From Nitrospirota bacterium (GTDB taxonomy: Bacteria > Nitrospirota > Nitrospiria > Nitrospirales > Nitrospiraceae): a stretch of DNA of 64,000 bases. The stretch is from contig JAGXAR010000004.1 of NCBI GenBank assembly GCA_018971525.1, positions 1 to 64,000 on the forward strand, in the 5' to 3' direction. Shown here in pieces: positions 24,585 to 33,282 of the stretch. The translations under genes were made by a program, and so were the position numbers. The notes under the pieces are model-generated. The model had not been told where the DNA came from and searched no databases. It was given only the letters and a program-made list of their open reading frames with translations. Positions within the stretch are counted from its first letter, which is position 1, and each line of letters begins with the position of its first letter.

Positions 24585-25637
24585 TTATTGCTGCGAGCCT
24601 GTTGCGCGGTCTTGCAGGCTAGAGCCAACCGAGGAGCCGCCGAAGGAGGAGCCAACGGACGAGTCTTGGAGGCTCGATCCGACCGAGGAAGGTCCCATGC
24701 TTGAGCTGACCGAAGAGTCGGAGATGCTTGATCCCACGGTGGACCGTTGGAGCGATGAGTCTACGGATGAGGAGGTATTGTCGTTGAATGTGGACTCTCC
24801 GATGGATGAGCCGGCCCTCCCCGTGGCGCCGATGGAAAATCCTGTCGGTCCGCTCCCCCCAATGTCCGAACTGTTTCTCGGGGACATCCCAACATCCTGG
24901 CCCGTGCGCCCTTCGACTCCGATTGCCGTCCCCGTTTTCGGCGTTTTTCCGATGCTCGGGCCTGCGGCCGGCGCGACGCCAATTCCCACTCCGGTCTTGG
25001 CGCTCGCCGGCAGCTTGGGGGCACGAATGTCTTTGTCGATCGATTCTTCCATTTCCCGAATCGCGCGGGTCTCGCGTCCGGCTTCTTCAAATTCGGCCTG
25101 CTCCCGCCGGGTGGATGTTTCGCCGATTTGTTCAAGTCGGGCGCGTAAGGTCCGGAGATCGGCTCTGGCCTTCGTAACCGGAAGAATCATTTCTCGAAGC
25201 ATAATCCCTCGCGAGGCCATCGAATAATTGGACAGTTGGCTTTGTGCGGATCCCAGGAGTTCCGAGACCTCCCTGCCCAGGTTTTCGATCCGCTCGAGTT
25301 CGCTGGGGTCGGTCTTGCAGCAGTCGAGAAACTGACGATACTCCCGGAGAAACGCCGACACGTCGCCCTGCAGATTCTCGATCTTGAAGTCGCGTGGCGG
25401 GTTGTCACTCGTGGGTGCTTCCCCTTCTTGCTCGGTCCGGGTTTCTTTCTTCTCAACAAGCGGCACGCATCCAGGCCCTTTGGTTGCAGAATATTGTTGA
25501 TCGGCTTTTCGATCCGGGCACCAATAGAGCGGTGATGCCGCTGACGCCGTGGCGGCGATGATACCGCTGAACGTAAGGGCGACTCCTCCCATGATGACGG
25601 CCGCACAGAGGGCCTTGGTTGTCGTGAGCGAACGCAT
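24585..25637 (-). CDS. Exported protein with Ser/Gly-rich 10- and 9-residue repeats
   Basis: A 350-residue protein. A signal peptide covers about residues 1-33 (basic start, hydrophobic core, TASAASP). The region from about 80 to 200 is helical and charged, with FLDCCKTDP and likely coiled-coil heptads. From about 205, imperfect 10-residue units follow (PSIGKTPKTG, TAIGVEGRTG, FSIGATGRAG), then 9-residue units (SVGSSLQDS, SVGSSFGGS, SVGSSLQDR) to the C-terminus. The repeat part resembles flexible surface or beta-solenoid-forming sequence. The gene is convergent with the propeller lipoprotein gene. No family is recognised. Confidence 0.7.
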   Translation of the reverse strand: MRSLTTTKALCAAVIMGGVALTFSGIIAATASAASPLYWCPDRKADQQYSATKGPGCVPLVEKKETRTEQEGEAPTSDNPPRDFKIENLQGDVSAFLREYRQFLDCCKTDPSELERIENLGREVSELLGSAQSQLSNYSMASRGIMLREMILPVTKARADLRTLRARLEQIGETSTRREQAEFEEAGRETRAIREMEESIDKDIRAPKLPASAKTGVGIGVAPAAGPSIGKTPKTGTAIGVEGRTGQDVGMSPRNSSDIGGSGPTGFSIGATGRAGSSIGESTFNDNTSSSVDSSLQRSTVGSSISDSSVSSSMGPSSVGSSLQDSSVGSSFGGSSVGSSLQDRATGSQQ

Positions 25638-25643
25638 AAGCCC

Positions 25644-25672
25644 ATTCTCAACCCGACTCGAACCCTTGTCAA
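25644..25672 (-). promoter_or_regulatory. Possible promoter close to the start of the repeat-protein gene
   Basis: On the minus strand TTGACA (25672-25667) and GAGAAT (25649-25644) are 17 bp apart. The first transcribed base would fall near the ATG at 25637, so the message could be leaderless. The -10 match is poor. Confidence 0.4.
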
Positions 25673-26075
25673 TTTAAACCCGCCAACTTTGTGCGCCTGA
25701 CGGATTGTTCAATTGGCTAGTCTGCGTCCCCGCCCATTCCTTGCCCTGAAGAAGATGTTCATCTCGGTGAGCACGAGTACTGCTGCGGTACACTGTGTCG
25801 GCCAAGAGGTGATGCAGTATAGCTCTCCATGTCCTGGTGGAGTGGACATCAAGCGTTCGGCAGCCTAGGTCTGCGGGGCTTGACCATCCGGGGAGGCACC
25901 TTCCGTCCTTCAGATGCCCCTATATGCTTTTTATAAACGTGCTCGAATGAACAAAAAAGTGCGAGCTTTCTTTACCCGCGGGGCTGACGACATTCGATAT
26001 TAACCTCTTTATCTGTCTCAAATTTCAAAGAGAAACAGAAGGTCTTTAAAGCCTCATAAGTCCATGAATTTTATA
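25673..26075. other. Intergenic stretch before the cell-division cluster
   Basis: No gene can be supported, and in particular no mraZ. A 37-codon frame at 25755-25868 lacks ribosome-site spacing and similarity. Its last 150 bp are A/T-rich and lead into the dcw promoter, with a stretch just before TTGACA (GAATTTTATA) that could act as an UP element. Confidence 0.5.
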
Positions 26076-26103
26076 TTGACAAGAGTTTGATCGGGTGTAT
26101 ACT
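26076..26103 (+). promoter_or_regulatory. Sigma-70 promoter of the division and cell-wall cluster
   Basis: TTGACA (26076-26081) and TATACT (26098-26103) with a 16-bp spacer, preceded by an A/T-rich stretch. The predicted start is near 26110, which leaves a leader of about 40 nt before the rsmH ATG. Confidence 0.7.
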
Positions 26104-26114
26104 GCGCGCGCAAG

Positions 26115-26139
26115 TGGGGGAAAGTGGGTGAATTTGGTC
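26115..26139 (+). promoter_or_regulatory. MraZ-type binding box in the rsmH leader
   Basis: Three 5-mers on a 10-bp period: TGGGG (26115-26119), TGGGT (26125-26129) and TGGTC (26135-26139), each separated by 5 nt. MraZ in other bacteria binds TGGGN repeats with this spacing upstream of the dcw cluster. The third unit is degenerate. The box lies just downstream of the predicted start of transcription. Confidence 0.6.
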
Positions 26140-26150
26140 GTTGATGATTT

Positions 26151-27068
26151 ATGGAGGTTTCTCGACATTTCCCGGTCATGTCGGAAGAGGTCGTATTTTG
26201 GCTTGTTCGAGAGGGTGGCCGAACCTATCTTGACTGTACGGTGGGGTATAGTGGGCATGCTGAAAAAATTCTTGAGACAGCCGGTCCTGATAGCAGGCTT
26301 ATCGGGCTTGATCGCGATGCGGTGGCCATTGCAGCCAGTCGAAAAAGACTCGCACGATTCGGCGACCGCGTACTCCTTATCCATGGTCACTTTGTGGATC
26401 TGAAACAGCATCTTGCTGCCAGTGGCATTGGTCGGGTCGATGGAATCCTGTTTGATCTTGGAGTCTCGTCCCCGCAGTTGGATGAACCTGCTCGCGGCTT
26501 TAGCTTTCAAGGGGATGGTCCGTTGGACATGCGTATGGATCAATCGATGAGCGGGACCGCAGCTGACCTGGTCAATCGATGGCCGGAAGCACAGTTGGCC
26601 GACGCGATTTTTCAATTCGGCGAGGAACGGTTTTCTCGACGAATTGCGCGTGCCATTGTCCGCGCGCGTGAACGCCATCCGCTGGCGACGACGAAAGAAT
26701 TGGTCTCTGTGATCGAGGGGGCTGTTCCGGCGAATTATCGGCATGGTCGTCTTCACTGTGCCACCCGCACGTTCCAAGCCTTTCGCATTGCAGTGAATCA
26801 GGAGCTTGACTGTCTCGAACCAGCGTTGCGCGATGCGGCAGATGTGTTGTCTCCGGGCGGCCGCCTCTGTGTGATTTCATTCCATTCGCTCGAAGATCGG
26901 ATCGTGAAGCATACGTTTCGGGCGCTCTCCGGCAAGGACGATCCATCACTGATGGTGCTCACCAAGAAGCCGCAGGTTCCCGCCAGGGAAGAATCGGATC
27001 GGAATCCTCGATCCCGCAGTGCCAAGTTGCGGGCTGCCGAACGGGTATCCATGGAGGGTCATTCATGA
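26151..27068 (+). CDS. rsmH: 16S rRNA (cytosine-1402-N4)-methyltransferase RsmH
   Basis: A 305-residue protein of the usual RsmH length. RHFPVMSEEVVFWL is the family N-terminus, and YLDCTVGYSGHAEKIL near residue 26 is the SAM-binding loop. GILFDLGVSSPQLDEPARGFSF and LDMRMD near 98-125 are signatures, as is the C-terminal ISFHSLEDRIVKHTF. It methylates C1402 in the ribosomal P site. The start is ATG 26151, because the conserved N-terminus begins there; it has no upstream ribosome site, and a GGAGGT falls immediately inside the gene. It opens the dcw cluster and overlaps ftsL by ATGA. Confidence 0.95.
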   Translation: MEVSRHFPVMSEEVVFWLVREGGRTYLDCTVGYSGHAEKILETAGPDSRLIGLDRDAVAIAASRKRLARFGDRVLLIHGHFVDLKQHLAASGIGRVDGILFDLGVSSPQLDEPARGFSFQGDGPLDMRMDQSMSGTAADLVNRWPEAQLADAIFQFGEERFSRRIARAIVRARERHPLATTKELVSVIEGAVPANYRHGRLHCATRTFQAFRIAVNQELDCLEPALRDAADVLSPGGRLCVISFHSLEDRIVKHTFRALSGKDDPSLMVLTKKPQVPAREESDRNPRSRSAKLRAAERVSMEGHS

Positions 27069-27400
27069 AGACGCTGACGATTGTGGCCGGTGTGATGTTG
27101 GTGTTCGTGTTTGTGTGGGAACGTGTCGATGTCGTTCGGTTGGGTTATCAGATCGAACGGTTGAAGACCCAGAAAGTATTGCTGGAGCGAGAGCGGGATC
27201 AATTGCAGGTGAAGTTTTCTGCGCTGACGGCTCCGGAGCGGATCGCGAAGGTGGCGACGGAAAAGTTGGGGCTGGTTCCGCCGCAGCAGGGGCAAGTGCT
27301 GATGGTGCATCAGCCGGGAGAGGTTCCGAGCCTGTCACTCCCATCCGTGGAGCAAGTCCGTCTGGCGAGACATGTCTCAACCGGGAGGGTGGGCGAGTGA
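27065..27400 (+). CDS. ftsL: Cell division protein FtsL
   Basis: A 111-residue bitopic protein: one membrane helix at about residues 4-20 (LTIVAGVMLVFVFVWER), then a leucine-zipper-like coiled coil (LGYQIERLKTQKVLLERERDQL) and the conserved PERIAKVATEKLGLVPP end. FtsL forms a complex with FtsQ and FtsB and activates septal synthesis. FtsL sequences are poorly conserved, so the call rests on topology plus position between rsmH and ftsI. ATGA overlap with rsmH, GTGA overlap with ftsI. Confidence 0.85.
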   Translation: MKTLTIVAGVMLVFVFVWERVDVVRLGYQIERLKTQKVLLERERDQLQVKFSALTAPERIAKVATEKLGLVPPQQGQVLMVHQPGEVPSLSLPSVEQVRLARHVSTGRVGE

Positions 27401-29115
27401 CGACCGGCCCTTCTCGCTCTCGTCGCTATGTGATGCTGCTCCTGCTCCTCTGCGGGTTCAGCATCATTCTCTTTCGGCTGGCCACGCTCCAAGTGCTTCA
27501 AGCAGCAGAACTCACGGCCAAGGCAGATCGGCAACATCAAAAGATCGTGTCCTTCGAGGGAGCCAGAGGTACGGTGTCGGACCGGCATGGCAAAGTGCTC
27601 GCGATGAATGTGGAGGTGCCATCCGTGTTCGGCGTACCGACGTCGCTGGAGAGCCCGTCGACCGTCGCCCGTCATCTTTCTCCTGTGCTCCATATCCGAA
27701 GCCGGGAGCTTGAGAGAAAGCTTCGACAGGACAAGAGCTTCGTGTGGTTGGCGCGAAAGGTCGAGCCTGAACAAGGCCGTCGGCTAGAGCAGTTGTCGTT
27801 GGATGGCATCGGCGTGGTGATGGAGGGACGGCGATTTTATCCCAAGGGCCCATTGTTGGCCCATGTCCTCGGATTTTCCGGGATGGATGGGCAAGGGCTC
27901 GAGGGGCTCGAGCGCCGATACGATTCTCATCTGCATGGAGAAAAGCGCGTCACCGTTTTGCAGCGCGATGCGTTAGGCCGCACGGTTTTTCCCAAGGGTT
28001 TGGCGGAGCAAGTGCCTACGCCGGGACAGGCCCTCACGCTGACCGTCGATGAGGTCGTCCAATACATCGCAGAAAAAGAACTCGAAGAGGCTGTCACTCA
28101 TGCCCATGCCAAGTCCGGAACGATCATCGTCATGGAGCCGCAGTCTGGAGCGATTCTTGCGATGGCCGTCAGTCCACGGTTCGATCCGAATGTCGTCGCC
28201 GCGTTGACGCCTGATCGGTGGCGCAATCGTGCTCTGACGGATACGTACGAGCCTGGGTCGACCATGAAGGTGGTGGTTGCGGCCGCGGCGCTTGAAGAAA
28301 AAGTAATGACCCCAGGTTCCATGGTCTTCGGTGAAAATGGCCATATGGTGATCGCGAATACGACCATTCATGACCATGAGAAGCTGGGGTGGATTACGTT
28401 CTCTGAGGTGATTCAAAAATCCAGCAACATCGGCGCCGCTAAAACAGGAATGGCTCTCGGAGAGCAGCGGCTCTATCGCTACCTCCAGGGGTTCGGATTC
28501 GGCCAACGTACGGAGATCGACCTGCCGGGTGAAGTGAGCGGACTCTTGAAGGCTCCTAAGGACTGGGGCCGCCGGTCACTGGCGTCAATTTCGATGGGAC
28601 AAGAGGTCGGGGTGACGCCCCTTCAGATGGTGTCCGCGGTGGCAACCCTCGCCAATGGGGGCGTTATGATGAAGCCCTATGTGGTGTCCGAGGTTCGGGA
28701 TCAGAAAGGTCGCTTACTCAAGGAGGTGCTACCTCAAGTAAAGCGGCGTGTCGTGTCACCGGATACGGCCCGGGCGATGACGACGATCTTGGAAGGTGTC
28801 GTGACAAATGGGACGGGGGCGAAGGCGGCTATTCCTGGATTCCGCGTGGCGGGCAAAACAGGAACCGCGCAAAAAATCGATCCGCGAACAGGCGCCTATT
28901 CCTCCACGCTGTTTGTGGGGTCATTTGTCGGGTATGTGCCGGCAGAATCTCCGCGGCTGGCGATGATCGTGGTCATCGATGAACCTCAAGGCGAAGCCTG
29001 GGGCGGAACCGTGGCGGCGCCCGTCTTTCGGCGGGTCGGGGAGCAGGTGCTCAACTACCTCGGTGTGTCCAGGGAGGACACTGTGAAAATCGCACTGGCG
29101 ACGAAGGACTACTAA
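27397..29115 (+). CDS. ftsI: Septal peptidoglycan transpeptidase FtsI (PBP3)
   Basis: A 572-residue class B penicillin-binding protein. One membrane helix (YVMLLLLLCGFSIILFRLATL) follows a short basic start, then a dimerisation region and the transpeptidase domain. The catalytic motifs are STMK (Ser288 nucleophile, Lys291), SSN (342-344) and KTG (487-489). It cross-links septal peptidoglycan with FtsW. The start is GTG 27397, overlapping the ftsL stop and preceded by GGGAGGG; longer frames from 27019 run through ftsL and are not used. No PASTA domains follow. Confidence 0.95.
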   Translation: MTTGPSRSRRYVMLLLLLCGFSIILFRLATLQVLQAAELTAKADRQHQKIVSFEGARGTVSDRHGKVLAMNVEVPSVFGVPTSLESPSTVARHLSPVLHIRSRELERKLRQDKSFVWLARKVEPEQGRRLEQLSLDGIGVVMEGRRFYPKGPLLAHVLGFSGMDGQGLEGLERRYDSHLHGEKRVTVLQRDALGRTVFPKGLAEQVPTPGQALTLTVDEVVQYIAEKELEEAVTHAHAKSGTIIVMEPQSGAILAMAVSPRFDPNVVAALTPDRWRNRALTDTYEPGSTMKVVVAAAALEEKVMTPGSMVFGENGHMVIANTTIHDHEKLGWITFSEVIQKSSNIGAAKTGMALGEQRLYRYLQGFGFGQRTEIDLPGEVSGLLKAPKDWGRRSLASISMGQEVGVTPLQMVSAVATLANGGVMMKPYVVSEVRDQKGRLLKEVLPQVKRRVVSPDTARAMTTILEGVVTNGTGAKAAIPGFRVAGKTGTAQKIDPRTGAYSSTLFVGSFVGYVPAESPRLAMIVVIDEPQGEAWGGTVAAPVFRRVGEQVLNYLGVSREDTVKIALATKDY

Positions 29116-29120
29116 AGGCC

Positions 29121-30638
29121 ATGGCGCGCGATCCCATCACCGTCACGCAGTTGCTCGCGGCGCTCCGTGGGCAGGTCGGGATTCTGGAGCAGCGAGGCGA
29201 TGTGAGTCGTCCCGTGCAGGCGATCACGGACGATTCGCGGGCCGTGACGGTCGGGAGCCTCTTTGTTGCCGTCAAGGGTGAGCGCGTTGATGGTCACGGA
29301 TTTGTCGAGCAGGCCATCAAGGCCGGAGCGGTTGCGGTGATCGCGCAGGCGCCTGTGGCATCGGGACCGTTACCGTTCGTGCTGGTGGTTGATTCGCGCA
29401 AGGCGCTCGGTCTTCTCGGTAGCCGGTTTTATGGGGATCCCTCCGCCCGTCTCAAGATGATCGGCGTGACGGGCACGAACGGGAAGACGACGACGACGTA
29501 TCTCTGCAAAGCGTTATTGGAAGGGATCGGCCGCCGGGTGGGGTTGATCGGCACGGTGGGGTACCAGATCGGGCAGGAGATATTCCCTGCCTCTCACACG
29601 ACGCCCGGCGCCCTCGATCTTCAAACACTCCTGGCGAAGATGGTTGAGAGCGGGCTCACCGCCGCGGTGATGGAAGTGTCGTCCCACGCCCTTGCGTTAG
29701 ATCGGACGTCGGGCTGCGAGTATGACGTGGCGGTCTTCACGAACCTCACGCAAGATCACCTCGATTTTCACCACACGATGGATGAGTACTTTGAAGCCAA
29801 ATTGCGGCTGTTTACCGGATTGGCCGGGGGGCAGAAGGCCGGGAAGCGCGCTATCGTCAATGTGGACGATCCCCGCGGGGCCGCGATCCTGGCAGCCTGT
29901 CCTGTGCCAGTCTGGAGCTATGCCATTCAGAGCCAGGCCGATCTCAAAGCGGAGGGGGTACGCCTCTCGCTTGCCGGAACTACCTTTACTGCTGCGACTC
30001 CCGCTGGTTCGTTCACGGTCGAGAGCCGGCTGGTCGGGGAGCACAACGTCTACAACTTGTTGGGGGCGATCGGGGTAGCGCTGCACGACGGGGCGACGAT
30101 CGATCAGATCCGCGAAGCGACCGCCCATATTACCAATGTTCCCGGACGATTCGAACGGGTTTTCTCCGGGCAAGACTTTACTGTCGTCGTCGATTATGCC
30201 CATACGGAAGATGCCCTTGTACGGCTGCTCACAGCGGCCCAGGCCTTGAAGACCGATCGGATCATTACGGTATTCGGGTGCGGCGGTGATCGAGATCGGG
30301 GGAAGCGCCCCAAGATGGGTCGCGCTGCAGTGGAATACAGTGACGTGGTGGTGCTGACGTCCGATAACCCTCGGACCGAAGACCCGATGGCGATCCTCCA
30401 TGAAGTGGAGGTTGGCGTGCGCGATGCGCTGGAGCGCCGCAGTCACGTGCAGTATCGCCTGGTGCCGGACCGTCGTGAAGCGATCGCCGCCGCTATTCGC
30501 GAGGCACGCCGCGGCGACATGGTGCTCATTGCCGGCAAGGGACATGAAGACTATCAAATCATCGGCACCAAGAAGTTCCATTTTGACGATCGTGAGGTGG
30601 CTCGCGAGGCGATTCAGCAATTGCAGGATTGCGCGTGA
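29121..30638 (+). CDS. murE: UDP-MurNAc-tripeptide ligase MurE, meso-diaminopimelate type
   Basis: A 505-residue Mur ligase. GVTGTNGKTTTT near residue 115 is the ATP P-loop, and VMEVSSHALALDR and FTNLTQDHLDFH are the central-domain motifs. The C-terminal SDNPRTEDP near 414 carries the DNPR signature of enzymes that add meso-diaminopimelate, which indicates DAP-type peptidoglycan. It acts in the cytoplasm on UDP-MurNAc-L-Ala-D-Glu. It begins 6 nt after ftsI and overlaps the possible GTG start of murF. Confidence 0.96.
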   Translation: MARDPITVTQLLAALRGQVGILEQRGDVSRPVQAITDDSRAVTVGSLFVAVKGERVDGHGFVEQAIKAGAVAVIAQAPVASGPLPFVLVVDSRKALGLLGSRFYGDPSARLKMIGVTGTNGKTTTTYLCKALLEGIGRRVGLIGTVGYQIGQEIFPASHTTPGALDLQTLLAKMVESGLTAAVMEVSSHALALDRTSGCEYDVAVFTNLTQDHLDFHHTMDEYFEAKLRLFTGLAGGQKAGKRAIVNVDDPRGAAILAACPVPVWSYAIQSQADLKAEGVRLSLAGTTFTAATPAGSFTVESRLVGEHNVYNLLGAIGVALHDGATIDQIREATAHITNVPGRFERVFSGQDFTVVVDYAHTEDALVRLLTAAQALKTDRIITVFGCGGDRDRGKRPKMGRAAVEYSDVVVLTSDNPRTEDPMAILHEVEVGVRDALERRSHVQYRLVPDRREAIAAAIREARRGDMVLIAGKGHEDYQIIGTKKFHFDDREVAREAIQQLQDCA

Positions 30639-30679
30639 AAGTCCGGGCGACGGTCGGGAGCGCGCAGGATGAGGAATCG

Positions 30680-32134
30680 ATGGGACTCTTTACGGTCGAG
30701 GAGTTACGAGAAGTCATCAGCGTGAAAGTTCTCGCGGGGCAGGAGTCGTTATCGGGGAAGCGCCGGATCAGACAGATCAGCACGGACTCCCGATCGGTTC
30801 GCCGCGGTGATCTATTCGTGGCACTCAGAGGCGATCGGTACGACGGGCATGAGTTTGTGCCGGCCGTACTCGCTCAGGGCGCAGTGGGAGCTATCGTTCA
30901 CGATGAATACCGTCTCCCTCCAAGCTCCGCAAAGGTACGCCGGATCGGCGGGCAACCTGCGCCCTTTCTCTTCGGAGTGCGTGACCCGCTGTTTGCCTAC
31001 CAACAATTGGCGACCCATCATCGCAGTCGGTTCCATATCCCCGTCGTGGCGGTGACCGGGAGCAACGGCAAGACGACGACGAAAGAGATGGTGGCGGCGG
31101 TGCTGGCTCAGCGGTGGCCGGTGCTGAAGACCGAGGGGAATTTTAATAATCGGATCGGCGTGCCCTATACCCTGTTTCGGCTCACGGCTCGCCATCAAGC
31201 AGCTGTCATTGAAATGGGGGTGGATCAGCAGGGGCAGACGACCAGACTCTGCGAGATCGTCAGGCCCACGATCGGGTTGATCACCAATATTGGCCCCGAT
31301 CATCTCGAGTTTTTCGGCAGCATGGAAGGATCTGCCCAGGCCAAAGCGGAATTGTTGGACATGCTCCCGGCCGATGGCACAGCGATCTTGAACGCCGACG
31401 ATCCCTACTTCGACTACCTCGCCGCGCGCGCGCAATGCCGCGTGATGTCGTTCGGATTTTCGGAGATGGCCGATGTCCGCGCGAGCGGGGTCACGTCCGA
31501 TGCACGCCAGGGCACGACTTTTCGCATGCACCTCCCTGAAAAAAGCCGCACCACGATCGTTCGAATCAAGGTGCATGGGACCCACAACGTCACTAACGCG
31601 CTCGCCGCCGCGGCGGTGGGTGCCTCGTTGAACCTGTCCGGTTCGATGATTGCTCAAGGGTTAGGCCGATTCCGCCCTGCCGCGATGCGATCGCAGGTGG
31701 TGACCCATCACGGCGTTCACATCATCAACGATTGTTACAATGCCAACCCCGCGTCGATGAAGGCGGCACTTCAATTGCTGGCCCAGTGGAGTCCGGTGCG
31801 CGAACGGATCGCCGTGTTGGGAGACATGTTAGAGCTCGGTCCTGAGGCAGGCCTGATGCACCGGGAGGTGGGACAGTTTTTAGCCACACAGGGGCTGTCG
31901 CGTTTGATCGTCTGCGGAACATTGGGTCGGGACCTTGCAGAGGGAGCCAGGCGGGGCGGGATGGCTGGTTCGCAAATCGATGAAGTGGCCGATGCGGCCG
32001 CCGCGGCCGATCGCCTCAAGAAGATCGTGCGGAAGGGTGATGCGGTGTTGGTGAAGGCCTCTCGCGGCATGAAAATGGAACAGGTCGTACAGGTTCTGAC
32101 GGGGATGAGGGCAGTCACCAAGAAGGCGTCGTAA
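30680..32134 (+). CDS. murF: UDP-MurNAc-tripeptide:D-alanyl-D-alanine ligase MurF
   Basis: A 484-residue Mur ligase starting MGLFTVEELREV. VAVTGSNGKTTTKEMVA near residue 133 is the ATP loop, and EGNFNNRIGVPYTLF and VIEMGVDQQGQ are MurF central motifs. INDCYNANPASMKAAL is the C-terminal family block. It adds D-Ala-D-Ala to complete the pentapeptide precursor. ATG 30680 is chosen for the GATGAGGA ribosome site and the usual N-terminus; TTG 30629 and GTG 30635, overlapping the murE stop, are in-frame alternatives that would add 15-17 residues. Confidence 0.94.
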   Translation: MGLFTVEELREVISVKVLAGQESLSGKRRIRQISTDSRSVRRGDLFVALRGDRYDGHEFVPAVLAQGAVGAIVHDEYRLPPSSAKVRRIGGQPAPFLFGVRDPLFAYQQLATHHRSRFHIPVVAVTGSNGKTTTKEMVAAVLAQRWPVLKTEGNFNNRIGVPYTLFRLTARHQAAVIEMGVDQQGQTTRLCEIVRPTIGLITNIGPDHLEFFGSMEGSAQAKAELLDMLPADGTAILNADDPYFDYLAARAQCRVMSFGFSEMADVRASGVTSDARQGTTFRMHLPEKSRTTIVRIKVHGTHNVTNALAAAAVGASLNLSGSMIAQGLGRFRPAAMRSQVVTHHGVHIINDCYNANPASMKAALQLLAQWSPVRERIAVLGDMLELGPEAGLMHREVGQFLATQGLSRLIVCGTLGRDLAEGARRGGMAGSQIDEVADAAAAADRLKKIVRKGDAVLVKASRGMKMEQVVQVLTGMRAVTKKAS

Positions 32135-32201
32135 GGAGTCGGGCTCCATCCCGCGCAACAGTCGGTCAAACGGACCGGGTCATTTTTAAGGTAAAGACGG
32201 C

Positions 32202-33278
32202 ATGCTCTATAACTGGCTGTATCCGCTCCACACAGAATATTCATTCCTCAACGTCTTTCGCTATTTGAGCTTCCGGATCATCTATGCGGCTGTGACGGCA
32301 TTCTTGATCGCCTTTGTCCTCGCTCCGTGGGTGATCCAGAAATTACAGGACATTAAGCTGGGTCAGCAGATTCGCGATGACGGTCCCAAACGTCACCTGG
32401 CGAAGAGCGGCACGCCCACCATGGGCGGGATTCTGATCCTCTTCGCCGTGGTCCTCTCGACGCTCCTGTGGGCCGATATCGCAAAGCCCTACGTCTGGCT
32501 GGTGCTCGCTGCCACGCTGGGGTTCGGGGCGATTGGATTTGCCGACGACTATCTCAAGTTCATCAAGGCTCAATCGAAGGGGTTGTCGGCGGGGCAGAAA
32601 TTTACGGCGCAAGTTGCGGTGGCCTTGGCGATTGCGCTGGTCCTCTATTTCCTGCCCGGCTATACGACCAAGCTCAGCATCCCGTTTTTCAAGAATATCG
32701 TTCCGGATCTCGGCTGGTTGTATGTCGCCTTTGCCGTACTGGTCATTGTGGGGAGCTCCAATGCCGTCAATCTGACCGATGGTCTCGATGGGCTCGCGAT
32801 CGGACCCGTCATGATTGCGGCGTTGGCCTATACGATCGTGGCCTATGTGGCAGGCCATCGACTCATGTCGGATTACCTTCTCATTCAGCACATCGAAGGG
32901 GCGGGTGAACTTGCCGTGTTCACCGCCGCCATCCTGGGGGCGAGCCTGGGATTTCTGTGGTTCAACACCTATCCGGCTACCGTGTTTATGGGAGATGTTG
33001 GTTCACTTCCGCTGGGGGCGGCGCTGGGCACAGTGGCGGTGATCAGTAAGCACGAGTTGCTGCTCCTGCTGGTGGGCGGAGTGTTTGTCATTGAAGCGGT
33101 CTCGGTTATTTTTCAGGTCATTTCGTTCAAGTCGCGCGGGAAACGCATTTTTCTCATGGCGCCCATCCATCATCACTTTGAGATGAAAGGGTGGGAGGAG
33201 CCCAAGGTGGTCGTGCGCTTGTGGATCATCGCCATCCTGTTGGCCTTGTTGAGCCTGAGTACCTTAAAGCTCCGGTGA
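32202..33278 (+). CDS. mraY: Phospho-MurNAc-pentapeptide transferase MraY
   Basis: A 358-residue integral membrane enzyme with about ten helices. [11 protein letters not shown]-type sequence ([19 protein letters not shown]) near residue 108 holds the paired Asp. [15 protein letters not shown] near 187 is the second Asp motif, and [17 protein letters not shown] near the C-terminus is the signature His loop. It makes lipid I from UDP-MurNAc-pentapeptide and undecaprenyl phosphate. About 65 nt separate it from murF, the largest gap in the first half of the cluster. Confidence 0.97.
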   Translation: MLYNWLYPLHTEYSFLNVFRYLSFRIIYAAVTAFLIAFVLAPWVIQKLQDIKLGQQIRDDGPKRHLAKSGTPTMGGILILFAVVLSTLLWADIAKPYVWLVLAATLGFGAIGFADDYLKFIKAQSKGLSAGQKFTAQVAVALAIALVLYFLPGYTTKLSIPFFKNIVPDLGWLYVAFAVLVIVGSSNAVNLTDGLDGLAIGPVMIAALAYTIVAYVAGHRLMSDYLLIQHIEGAGELAVFTAAILGASLGFLWFNTYPATVFMGDVGSLPLGAALGTVAVISKHELLLLLVGGVFVIEAVSVIFQVISFKSRGKRIFLMAPIHHHFEMKGWEEPKVVVRLWIIAILLALLSLSTLKLR

Positions 33279-33282
33279 CGGC

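Noticed and set aside
24517-25227. Plus-strand frame of 236 codons opposite the Ser/Gly repeat gene
   Set aside because: It mirrors the repeats of the minus-strand gene. It has no ribosome site, and its composition follows from the complement of Ser/Gly codons.
25755-25868. 37-codon frame in the gap before rsmH
   Set aside because: The purine tract abuts the ATG with no spacing, and there is no recognisable similarity.
27019-27396. Upstream extension of the ftsI frame
   Set aside because: It lies over rsmH and ftsL in another frame. GTG 27397 has a ribosome site and overlaps the ftsL stop.
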